NCBI GenBank assembly: GCA_018806915.1
Contig: JAGKQI010000105.1
Coordinates: 3,038,001-3,102,000, forward strand
DNA: 64,000 bases
Direction: 5' to 3'
Origin: Phytophthora colocasiae
Lineage: Eukaryota > Oomycota > Peronosporomycetes > Peronosporales > Peronosporaceae
The position numbers were made by a program, and so were the translations under genes. Below the pieces are notes generated by a model that was not told where the DNA came from, did not search any database, and worked only from the letters and a program-made list of their open reading frames with translations. Shown one piece after another: positions 26,894 through 37,100 of this stretch; positions within the stretch are counted from its first letter, which is position 1, and every line of letters begins with the position of its first letter.

Positions 26894-27307
26894 TCATGGT
26901 TGCAGCAGCAAGAATGACGTACAATTGACTCGGGGTGGGGTGTGCATCTTGAGCGAAGAAGCGACCAGCTCCATTCCTCTGGTTGGGTCGTTCCTAACTG
27001 CGACGCAAATTTCGTTTTCCATTGCAAACTGCAAGTTGCCTAGCTCAAATACCGCTGCAAGTTGTTCAAACACTTTTTGCGGTCGGGATGTTGCTACCAA
27101 TGGTTCATTGGTCGTTGTGGTATCGCACAAGTGGATGCTGAAGCGCTCGTTCTTCCTCAGGTACTCGTAGTCGTGCGGTGTCTGCAACTGCAGCTCACGG
27201 GCACTCTTCTAGTACTTCTCAAGGCTCAGGTTGCCTTCTAGAGACTTGCATTCACGTTGCCACAGGATGGAGCGAACCTGATCTAATTGTGATGTTGGAC
27301 ACCACGA
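26894..27307 (-). pseudogene. degraded ORF inside the hAT element
   Basis: A frame of about 130 residues is readable on the minus strand with a single in-frame TAG (near 27210), followed by 97 open residues ending in SSLKMHTPPRVNC. It matches no transposase motif I know, so it may be a captured host-gene fragment. Function unknown. Confidence 0.35.
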
Positions 27308-27464
27308 AGCACCGCAAACAAATTTGATGTTTTTACAATAAATAGTCAAATAGGTTACGATAAATACAAATATGACCCCGTGTCATCTTTTTCTAACTTG
27401 ACTAACTTAACACCGTTAACGTTACTTTCGTGTTATCGAGATAACACTAACGTCGCCACCTCTA

Positions 27465-27535
27465 CTGGACACGACTGCGCTGTCAGCAGAAACGAGTGAA
27501 TGTTCACTTGACTTGTTCGGTTCGTGGTGCTCTGT
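27465..27535 (-). repeat. distal remnant of right inverted arm
   Basis: Continues the right arm beyond the hAT element, matching the reverse complement of 13720-13793 with small indels and substitutions. It ends where Copia-2 starts. Confidence 0.85.
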
Positions 27536-27538
27536 TAT

Positions 27539-27708
27539 TGAAATAGGTTAGGTTGCTCAGAGCATCGAAGCAACAGCATCTGTCAAAGCTGAAGTAGTCT
27601 AGCGTCCTCGAACCTAATAATGGTCGAGGACTGGCAACATGATGCCTATCAAACTATCTGCTCACTCGAAAACATTCCAGCTTCACCACAACAACTCAAA
27701 ACAACTCA
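27539..27708 (+). repeat. Copia-2 5' LTR
   Basis: Starts TGAAATAGG, ends ...CAACTCA just before the primer-binding site. Its first 30 bp recur at 32475-32504. Confidence 0.7.
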
Positions 27709-27711
27709 AAA

Positions 27712-27723
27712 GGTTATGAGCCC
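27712..27723 (+). other. Copia-2 primer-binding site, half-tRNA type
   Basis: GGTTATGAGCCC, identical to the Copia-1 site and complementary to the initiator tRNA-Met anticodon arm. Confidence 0.75.
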
Positions 27724-27737
27724 AAGAACAACGCAAG

Positions 27738-28373
27738 ATGTATGCGCAGAAGCAATCATCGTGGAAGGAAAACTGGAATTTCGACTCTAGGACGCCCGAT
27801 TATCAAGCGTGGAAGATTCGCATCCGAACGTTACTCGAAACCGAAGGTGTCTGGGATATTGTAACCAGTACTCAACGATTCGATAACCGCTGGCATCCAA
27901 GGGACCAGGACGACTTCATTCGACGCGATAAGCGGGCACTTCACCTCTTGATTAGCTCTCTGGACAATGCAACCGTGAAAGCAGTCGGGAAATACGACAG
28001 GTCATGGCTGGTGTATGAACACTTGGAGCGCGTGTACGCTGCAAGTGGTACAGTCAGTATTGCTAGGGCGCGCAAAGAGTTCATTTCACTACAGTACGAA
28101 GACGGATCGGACATGCAGAGTCACATTAACGAGCTCGAAGACAAAGCAGAGGTGTTATCAAGACTTCAGAGACCGATCGATGACGCTGAAAAGTGTCTAC
28201 AAATGCTGGACTCGCTACCAAGTACGTGGAGCAATCTGGTCACCGTTTGCCAGAACCAAGAGTCTAACCTGGCCAACACTTCAGGCAAAGCTTCTACTCG
28301 AGGCGGACACCAGGAAGACCGGGACAGATTCCTCAAAGATTGTTGGAGCCAATATCGCAGCAGCGAAGTTTAA
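27738..28373 (+). pseudogene. Copia-2 gag, frameshifted
   Basis: Capsid-type gag (UBN2-like): opens with NWNFDSRTPDYQAWKIRIRT and continues to NQESNL at about 28268. Family sequence then carries on one frame over (TWPTLQAKLLLEA, a standard Copia gag block), so a base has been lost or gained there; the tail to 28373 is out of frame. Confidence 0.85.
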
Positions 28374-31300
28374 TGAAGCGCTGGCTGTGGCAAATACGAC
28401 GACTGTAGGGACAAATGGATTCGAACAAAGGTCCAAACAACGTCCCTGGAACAACCGTCAGCGACATAGCCATCCCTACCAACAACGCAGTAACAAGAGC
28501 TCTGTGTGCTACTACTGTCGTGAGAAAGGTCATCTTCGACGAGAATGCCCCATGAAACAGCGGCATGACGAAGAACGAGGAGAAACAGACACGAACAAGA
28601 CAGCTAGTGCAAATGTAGCTGAGGCTACTAGGGAGGTCAAATGGGGAGCCGTCGCAATCATCCCAAAGGTAACCGGAACGATTCTCAATGTGGATCAACG
28701 TGGTAAAGCAACACTCCAAAAGCAGTATTGGGTGCTGGACAGCGGAGCTACGCATCACATGACGAGTGAAAAGTCATACTTCCGTACAATTGAGGAGATG
28801 GACACGAATGTGCAGCTTGGAGACGATTCAGCTGTGAAAGTCTGCGGTGTCGGAACTGCTGAAGTAATACTGCAGGACGAAAACGGCGGTTTTGTGACAT
28901 TGGAGCTTTCGAATTGCTACTTTGTACCTGCACTGGCCAAGAATTTGTTGAGCGTTCGGAAGCTACGGAAGAAGGGCATCCGAAGTGATCTGGAGACGTA
29001 TGAAGATCGAGCAACACTCAAAAAGGATGGAATCACTGTATGGTCGGTGATTGACCCGAACGTGGATCTGTATCTGTTTGAACATAATCAAAAGAATACA
29101 TCTGAAGTTCACGCTTACGTTGGAGTTGGTCAGAGTACTATTGAGCTGTGGCATTCTCGCTTGGGTCATTTGGGCTATCAGAATATTGCGAGGTTGGTTA
29201 AACAAAGGAGCACAACAGGGATTCAAATTTCTGATCGCCAACTAAGAGAATTTCCAGTGTGTGACGAATGCATAAGAGCAAACCAACAAAGGGCGTCCTT
29301 CAAAAACACGAATACCGATCATGCCAAGCAAGTTAACGGATTGGTGTTCACAGATCTCAAAGGAGCCATTGAAGTGGATTCATTTGGAAGAAAACGCTAT
29401 GTACATCTCATCGTTGACGACTGGAGTGGATATATGACTGTGTACGTGTTAAGGCACAAATCGGAAGCTCTCCAAAAGTTTCAGGAATACGTAGAACAAG
29501 CTGAAAACAAGCACGGACGAGGAATCATTGGTGTAAACTCAGATAACGAGGGTGAGTTCATTTCTCCCGCCTGGATCGCATACTGTAACAAGAAAGGAAT
29601 TGCTCGTAGGACAACTACACCTCGTACACCAGAGCAGAATGGCAGCGCGGAGGTTCGATTCAGGGTACTGTTCCGCAAAGTCCGATCGATGTTGATTGCT
29701 GCTCAGCTACCGAAACAGTTCTGGGGTGAAGCCGTTCATGCGGCGGTGTACGTAGCAAACCGTAGCCCCCTACATCGAAGTGAAGTGACTCCTTTCGAAA
29801 GATGGCATGGTACGGCGCCTGACTACAGTTTACTTCGAGTGTTTGGTTCAATTGCGTACACGTACGTGACGGAGACACACGCGAAATCGCTGCAGGGAAC
29901 AGCGACACCCGGAAAGCGAAAAACATTGGATAATCGAAGTTTACGAGGAATATTTGTTGGATACGCGGACACACAAAAGGCGTGGCGGGTTTTGCTGTGT
30001 AGTACAGGTGAAATTGTGAGCACTTGTCATGCTATTTTCGATGAATCAAATAGCTACAGTACAATGGAGCTTCGGCAGCTGGAGCTTGCTCGTTTGGGTA
30101 GACGACTTTCGTTGGAGTACATTCAGCCAAGCTGTATTGCAGCATCAGTACCTGACTTGGTGTTTTATGCAGAACCAATTTTAGATAATGATGATAGCTC
30201 CGTGACACATGATGAGCTTCACCACTTAGATGAATTTATCCGGGAATTTGACGTACATGGCCTCCAGCAAGAGATAGTAAATCTTCCTGACATTAGCACG
30301 TACAATGGAAGGGGAGGTGATCAGGTGCTATCGCAGGACAAAGGCCATGGATCTCAGCTACAAGCGCTTACCATGTTTGCTGGAAATACGCTCTCGGAGA
30401 AGCAACTACATGCTGAAGCATTGGTGGCAACAGAAAACCTGATTAGTAAGATGGAGAACAGTGAGATTTCCGAGCTCGGCGTACTTGTGGAACCGAAGAC
30501 GTATCAAGCTGCAATGGCGAGTGCCGATGCACTACACTGGAGGAAGGCGATCGACAAAGAAGGCCAGTCTCTAATATCGCACGGCACGTGGAAACTTATG
30601 GATCTACCGAATGGTAAGAAGGCTTTGACTTCGCGGTGGATCTTTAAAATTAAGTATGATGCTGACGGAAACGTTGAAAGATACAAGGCAAGGTTGGTGA
30701 TCCGAGGTTTTGAGCAGGTTAAATACATCGACTATGACGAAATATTTGCTCCTGTAATTCGACTAGAATCGCTACGTGTTCTGTTGGCACTTGTTGCAAT
30801 TATGGATTGGGAGTGTCATCAAACTGACGTCGATACTGCGTTCCTCAACGGTGACATGGAGGAGGAGGTGTACATGCTGCAGCCGGAAGGTCTGGAAGTA
30901 CCCGGAAAAGAAGACATGGTGTGTAAACTTGTGAAAGCTCTGTACGGCTTGAAGCAGGCTCCTAGGGCGTGGCACAAACGACTCACGGATTTCCTAAAGA
31001 AGAAAGGGTATGAGAAACTGAATAGCGACGCCTGCATCTACGTGAAATTTCGGGAAGGATGTGTCTCGATCATTGGAATTTATGTCGATGACTTGCTGCT
31101 GATCTCGGATTCGAAGGCTGGTATTGTCGAAATGAAGCTGATGATAGTCTCCGAGTTCAACTGCAAGGACATGGGGGAAGTACACTACATTCTGGGGCTT
31201 CGTATTTGCCGTGACCGGGATGCCAGGACCCTCAGCATTGATCAAAGCACGTATGCACACAATACCCTGAAAAAGTTTAATCTCAGCCACGCGAATCCCG

Positions 31301-32114
31301 CTCGGACACCTTGTGATGCTGGTGTGGTGCTGACAAAAGCGGATTGCCCTCAAACAGAAGCTGCCCGAGCTCAAATGCATGCTAAGGATTATCGAGGTCT
31401 GGTTGGGAGCTTAATGTATCTAATGACGGGATCAAGGCCCGATATCGCGTTCGCTATGATGTCAGTGAGCAAGTATCTTAACAATCCTGGTCTCACACAC
31501 TGGAATGCGGCGAAACGGATTTTGCGGTATGTGAAAGGGACTCAAAACTATGGACTGGTTGTTAACGGTCGAAGTCGTGATGCTCTACAGCTCAAGGCTT
31601 TTGTTGATTCTGACTATGCAAAGGACATTGACACCCGAAGATCCGTTTCCGGTTATGTTATGCAGCTTGGTGAGTGCGCAGTGACATACTCCTGCAAGAG
31701 TCAGCGGACGGTGGCTTTATCGTCGACTGAAGCAGAATATATGGCGTTGGCTCACGGAACAAAAGAAGTCATCTTCCTGCGTGAACTGCTGCGTGAGCTT
31801 GGGAGGACCCAACGCCAGACTATTGTTAATGTTGACAATCAGTCGGCTATTGCCGTAGCAAGCAACCCGGTCCAGCACTCTCGAATGAAACATATTGACA
31901 CGCGGTATCACTTTGTGCGTGAGCGGATTGCTGCTGAGGAGATCACGACCGAGTACGTGAATACAAAGATAATATCGCAGACCTGCTGACCAAAGCAGTG
32001 TCGAATGATGTTATGGAATCGCTGCGCGCCAAGCTTGGAGTGAAAGCGATTGGTGATCGTGTGAGCGATATATCTCGCGATCAAGTACGAAAACCAAAGC
32101 GGAAGCGAGAGTGA
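28268..32114 (+). pseudogene. Copia-2 pol (zinc knuckle to RNase H), frameshifted at end
   Basis: Order: zinc knuckle (CYYCREKGHLRREC), protease (VLDSGATHHM), HHCC domain, integrase core (VDDWSGY; NSDNEGEF; EQNGSAEV, where AER is usual), RT (TAFLNGDME; IYVDDLLLI) and RNase H (DSDYAKDIDTRRS; SSTEAEYMAL; VDNQSAIAVASNP). The frame opens far upstream (28015) as a shadow of gag. At about 31970 one base is missing: translation stops at 31989, while the expected NIADLLTKA ending continues in another frame to a stop at 32112-32114. Confidence 0.9.
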
Positions 32115-32415
32115 CGAGCTGAGTTCGCATAATGGTGACGCTGACGATGACTGTCGGCGTGGTGGTGGAACCACCGAAGGAGCTATTCGAACGCAGACTG
32201 TGTATGTCAGCGTGGTAGTCAATTCTACCGAAGCGGTGTATTCCGACATGTTGTAGTTATAGTACATACCAACACTCGTTTTGCGTTCCAACAAGCACGG
32301 CGGCTTGTCAAGCAACTTTGTTGGCGGGAGTGACTAAGAAACACCGCTGATAACGTATCTGAAAAAGCGAACGATACTGACGAACTCTCAGTCACAAGAC
32401 TGAGCAGCACCTGAA

Positions 32416-32474
32416 TCACGGGGGAGCATACTGTTAGACTTACATCATCGATGCTGCTGATCACGGGGGAGTAT
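32416..32474 (+). other. Copia-2 polypurine tract with duplicate
   Basis: ATCACGGGGGAG occurs twice, near 32416 and 32460; the second directly precedes the 3' LTR remnant and is the likely plus-strand primer tract. Confidence 0.6.
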
Positions 32475-32504
32475 TGAAATAGGTTAGGTTGCTCAGAGCA
32501 TCGA
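32475..32504 (+). repeat. Copia-2 3' LTR remnant
   Basis: Thirty bases identical to the start of the 5' LTR, then an abrupt switch to P450 coding sequence. Confidence 0.85.
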
Positions 32505-33301
32505 TCAATGTCATGCTTGAGCTCACCTTCCACACCTACGTTCAACCAACGCTGAACCTTCCAGAACCAGCTCGGTCGTACAAACCGCAGTAACAGTGCT
32601 CGTTGCGCATGATCAAACGCTTTTTGAAACGGGTGATCACTTTCAGAAGCCAGACATCCCATATGCACACCAAAGCCGATTTCAGCGAACGCCTCGATCG
32701 TAAACCGGTTCAGAAGCTTGAACAAGTCGAGTGTGGCACCACTGTCACTTGCTTGTTGCAATATGCTGTATAGCACAAGGGCATGGCGTTGGATCGCAGC
32801 GGTCATGGAGTCTCGCAGTGAACGCATTGTAAATAGGTTGCTTGCAGTTTTCCGCTGATGTACCCACTGCCTTCCATCGGCAGCGAAGATGCCTTTCCCA
32901 AGGAGATCCTCCAAGTTCCCACACATGTAAGAACCCTTTGGGAAGTTGCTGAATTGGATCTTGAGCACTTCTTCGAAAGCCTCGGGGCTGGCAACGACCA
33001 GTTGGTCCGGCATTCCAATGGATCGGAAGAGGATTGGTTCACCATTGAATTGATTGCAGACTTCCGCGGTTCGGTCGTGAATGTCGCCATCTCGAGCTGC
33101 TCGGATAAAATCGAGCGTGTTTTCCAACAACGGAAGTGTTGAATCGGGGCGGTGGATCTTTGGCTTGGTTGAATCCTCGTCGGTTGGTTCGTAATGAACT
33201 TTTGTTAAAAGAACGACCGCGGAGATCAGGAGGAGACCCCCGATACCAGCGTGGACAGGGTGGAAGGGGAATTTCTCTCGTAACGAGGAGATTGACAGCA
33301 T
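32505..33301 (-). pseudogene. cytochrome P450, CYP86-like, 3' half missing
   Basis: About 265 residues of a membrane P450. An N-terminal hydrophobic anchor (GGLLLISAVVLL), the substrate-side region and the C-helix WxxxR (GRQWVHQRKTASNLF after LGKGIFAADG) are visible, similar to CYP86-type fatty-acid hydroxylases of oomycetes. The I helix, ExxR and Cys-haem FxxGxRxC segments are absent: at 32505 the frame enters Copia-2 LTR sequence and runs on for 93 unrelated codons. It cannot bind haem and is a pseudogene fragment. Confidence 0.85.
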
Positions 33302-34137
33302 TGGAGACGTGAGCTCTGGCTGGTGTTTTCGATTCTGACGGGTTGTTCTGCGGGCAGCTCCTCGTTGAAGATTTTTAGATGCGATGGCAGCAGGAGACTG
33401 TGGTCGAGCTCAGCTGCGGAAGGAAGATGTACTGATGTAAGTTGGACCATTTAGCTCATTCTGGTGTTGCACAGTGCACTCAGTAATACAAGTGATGCTG
33501 TATCGTCGAAACTATTCGGGTGCGTAGCTCACCAATCTGAGCTGCATGAGAGTATATGGTGGCAATGTCTGCGAAAGGAATTTGTGTGCTTGGTCTCTGC
33601 TCTCTCATTTCGCGAAGAAAGTAACACAATAAACCAGTGGGTATTGCTAGATTAAATAAAGCACGTTGTTGCAGCAACTTTCTTTTACTACAGTCTCTGA
33701 ATTACAGGCATCAAGAACCTTGTTTTTTCCAGCAGAGTGTTCATATAAGAACCAGCGCTTTCACCTAGAGCTTGAAAAGTGACTGGCGGACTTCGTTTCC
33801 GAAGGCGGAATGATTGCTTCGGCAGCAATTCCTGCTTAGCATCAGACGACTGACGCGAACCAAACACTAAGACACTAAGTCTAATAAACTTGCAGCCACA
33901 CTGCTCTAAGCCCCTCCATCCTTGGCCATTACATGCAATGCTGGGGGCTTTCATCAATTGCTGACGTTGGCGTTCCATCATCGGAATTGCCCACGTAATC
34001 AATGGCAACTACAGCGACCATCACTCTCCTGATTATGCATCCACCATTGTGGTCCAAGGGATCCACACTCGTCAGTCTCCAATCGACGCCACAGGTGACA
34101 AGCCGAACGAACCCGTTAGATCGCACGTAACGGCCTT
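33302..34137. other. intergenic region, no gene recognised
   Basis: Between P450 and the divergent ABC transporter; it should hold both promoters. Short open frames have no recognisable domain. TCACTCT at 34021-34027 fits the TCAYTYY initiator and would give a 117-nt leader for the transporter. Confidence 0.45.
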
Positions 34138-37100
34138 ATGGCGCCTTCCGAGCACCAGAGCAAAGAGGAGCGCAAGCCGCTACTGCAGGGCGTCACCGTC
34201 GTGCATGATGGCGTCGCGCCCGACAAACGCACGGCCACATGGATGCCCGTGGACACGCCCGGACTGGGCGACCGCTACCCGTCGCAACTGGCCGGTTGTC
34301 TGGGTAACATCTTCTTCTCGTGGGTCACGCCCCTCATGAAGCTAGGCAATGAACGTCCACTAGAGAGCGACGACCTGTTCCAGTTGGACCCGTACAACCG
34401 CGCCGCCAACGTCTCGCGCCAGTTCGCGCACGCCTGGGAGCAGCAGACGCGATCTGGCAAACCCAGTCTGGTGTGGGCGCTGGGCAAGGCGTTCGGCTTT
34501 AAGTTCGTCGTTGCAGGCTTCCTGAAGCTCATCCACGACTCGCTGCAGTTCGTCGGACCGATGATCATCAAGGACATCATCGCGTACTTGAGCGACCCGA
34601 CGGCGCCGCTGTCCGAAGGCCTCACGTACGCGGCTGTGATCTTCGTGTCGGGTGTGGTGCAGTCCTTCGCGCTGCGTCAGTACTTCTTCTACTGCTACGA
34701 GACAGGCATGCAGTTCCGCAGCGCCATCGTCACGGCCGTGTTTGAGAAGTCCATGGTGCTGTCGGCGGCGGCGCGTCAGCAGCGCACGTCCGGAGAGATC
34801 ACGAACCTCATGTCCATTGATGCGCAGCGTCTGCAGGACATGACGCCGTACCTACACGCCGTGTGGTACGCCGCTTTCCAGATCATCGTGTCGTGCGTGC
34901 TGCTTTGGCAACAGATTGGCGTGGCGACGTTCGCCGGCGTGGCAGTGATCCTGCTGATCATCCCGTTGATGACTGTCATCTCGAAGGCCATGCGCAAGCT
35001 ACAGCAGCGTCTGATGCAAGTGAAGGACGAGCGGATCAAGATCTGCGTGGAGGTGCTGTCGGGCATCAAAGTGGTGAAGCTGAAGGCGTGGGAGAACTCG
35101 TTCGGTCAGCGCGTGATGAAGTTCCGCGACGAGGAACTGGCGCGTCTGCGCACGTACGTGTTCGCTCGCAGCGGGTCGAACACGATCTTCAGCTTCGTGC
35201 CGTCTTTGGTGACGGTGGTGTCTTTCAGTGCGTACGTGATGCTGGGCCACACGCTGGACGTGGGCACAGCGCTGACGAGTCTGGCGTTGTTCAACATCCT
35301 GCGCTTCCCGTTGTTCATGCTGCCTCAGGTGCTGAACAACGTGGTGGAGGCGAGCGTGAGTTTCGACCGTCTACGCAGCTACTTCCTGGCGGAGGAGCGC
35401 GTGAAGGTGGGCGAGGGCGACCTGACGGACGTGGGTATCTCGGTGCAGGGTGCCGACTTCAAGTGGGACGCTGCTCCGCCGTCGGAGGACGACAAGAAGA
35501 CTGGCGACAAGAAGGAGGAAGAGGAGACGCTGGTGACTCCCGTCGCCGAGGGTCCGACACTGCGCCACATCGATTTCTCAGCCAAGAAGGGCGAGTTGCA
35601 CGCGATTGTTGGCCATGTCGGCAGCGGCAAGTCGACGCTGCTGTCTGGTTTTCTGGGCGATGCGCGTTGCAGTGCCGGCTCGGTGGCGTATCGCGGCAAG
35701 GTGGCGTACGTCTCACAGCAGCCCTTCATCCAGAACGCGACAGTGCGTGATAACATCACGTTCGGACTACCGTTCAACGCCGACAAGTACGAGGAGGCTC
35801 TGCGCGTGAGTTCGCTGAAGAAGGACCTGCGCATTCTGACGGCGGGTGACCGCACCGAAATCGGCGAGAAGGGCATCAACCTCAGTGGTGGTCAACGCAC
35901 GCGTGTTGCCATTGCTCGTGCCGTGTACCAGGATGCGGACATTTACTTGCTGGACGACATTCTGTCAGCAGTGGACAGCCATGTCGGTGCTGACATCTTC
36001 AACGAGTGCATCAAGAAGACGCTGAAGAGCAAGCTGGTGGTGTTGGTGACGCACTCACTGAGCTTTGTGAGTCAGTGCGACGAGATCACGGTGATTGCCG
36101 ACGGGAGAATCGCGGAGCACGGATCGTACAAGAAGCTGATGGCGAAGAAGACCCTGCTGGCTCAGATGGTGTCGAACTACGTGGAGAGCGAGAACGAGGA
36201 GGACGGTGAGAATGCGACGTCGGCCGAGTCTATGGAGGACGAATCCGCTGACTCGAATGACGACGAGGATCTGGCCATCACGGGACGTCGAAAGTCGAGT
36301 GAGAGCCGCATGCACCGCCGTTCTCGTTTGTCGACGCGGAGTGATGACAGTCACGCTGGTGTTGAAGAGGAGGGTCAGTTGATGGTGGAGGAGGACCGTT
36401 CGGTTGGCGACGTGTCGTGGTCGGTCTACCGTGTGTGGATCAATGCGTTTGGGGGGATGTGTGCTGCGTTCATGGTCGTGTTCGGCTTCTTCGCTGCCCA
36501 GGGTCTCACTCTTCTGGCTACCGTGTGGATTTCGTACTGGTCGGAGGAGGCATCCAAGTACCCGGACTCTCAGATGTACTACGTCTACGTGTACATGCTG
36601 ATCAACCTGGCGTATGCTGTCCTGCTGTTCATTCGTGTGGTTCTCCTGTACTTGGGCTCTCTCCACGCCAGTCGTCTACTGTTCAACAATCTGCTCAACC
36701 GCATCCTGCGAGCTCCCACCTCGTTCTTCGACACGACCCCACTCGGTCGCATCGTGAACCGCATGTCGAAGGATATCTACACACTGGATGAGTCAATTCC
36801 AGGCACCGTTGTTGGACTTCTCAACACTATCGTGTCCGTCATTATTACGTTGGTTACGATCTCGTACGTCACTCCGATCTTCATGCTCATTCTGGCACCG
36901 GTTCTGGCTGGATACTATTGCTCGCAACGCTACTTCATCAAGACCTCTCGCGAGCTGCAGCGTCTGGACTCTATTAGCCGTTCGCCCATCTTCGCGCTGC
37001 TGTCAGAGACGCTCGACGGTCTATCGACGATTCGAGCTTTTGGCGTCGAAAGCAACTTCATCGGCCACAACAACTACCTGCTGGACAAGAACCAGCGCGC

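Larger units (their letters stand above)
23778..27464. mobile_element. hAT-like non-autonomous element with nested piggyBac
   Basis: Ends are perfect 17-bp terminal inverted repeats TAGAGGTGGCGACGTTA, flanked by the 8-bp target duplication CTGGACAC (23770-23777 and 27465-27472). The 8-bp duplication and TAG-type ends indicate hAT. The uninterrupted site is preserved in the left arm. Without the nested piggyBac it is about 0.9 kb and carries no recognisable hAT transposase, only a degraded unknown ORF, so it must have been moved in trans. Confidence 0.9.
27539..32504 (+). mobile_element. Copia-2 LTR retrotransposon, 3' truncated
   Basis: A Ty1/Copia element on the plus strand. The 5' LTR (about 27539-27708, inner end inferred from the primer site) starts TGAAATAGGTTAGG. 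The 3' LTR keeps only its first 30 bp (32475-32504) and is then fused to P450 sequence. The left flank is the transporter arm and the right flank is P450, so both borders mark rearrangements. gag and pol carry frameshifts, so the copy is inactive. Confidence 0.9.

Noticed and set aside
28250..28290. Programmed frameshift between gag and pol of Copia-2
   Set aside because: The shift falls within a conserved gag block with no adjacent gag stop or recognisable slippery site; an indel is simpler.
34863..35750. 295-codon ORF overlapping the ABC transporter in another frame
   Set aside because: Shadow frame of a GC-rich gene; low-complexity product with no motifs.
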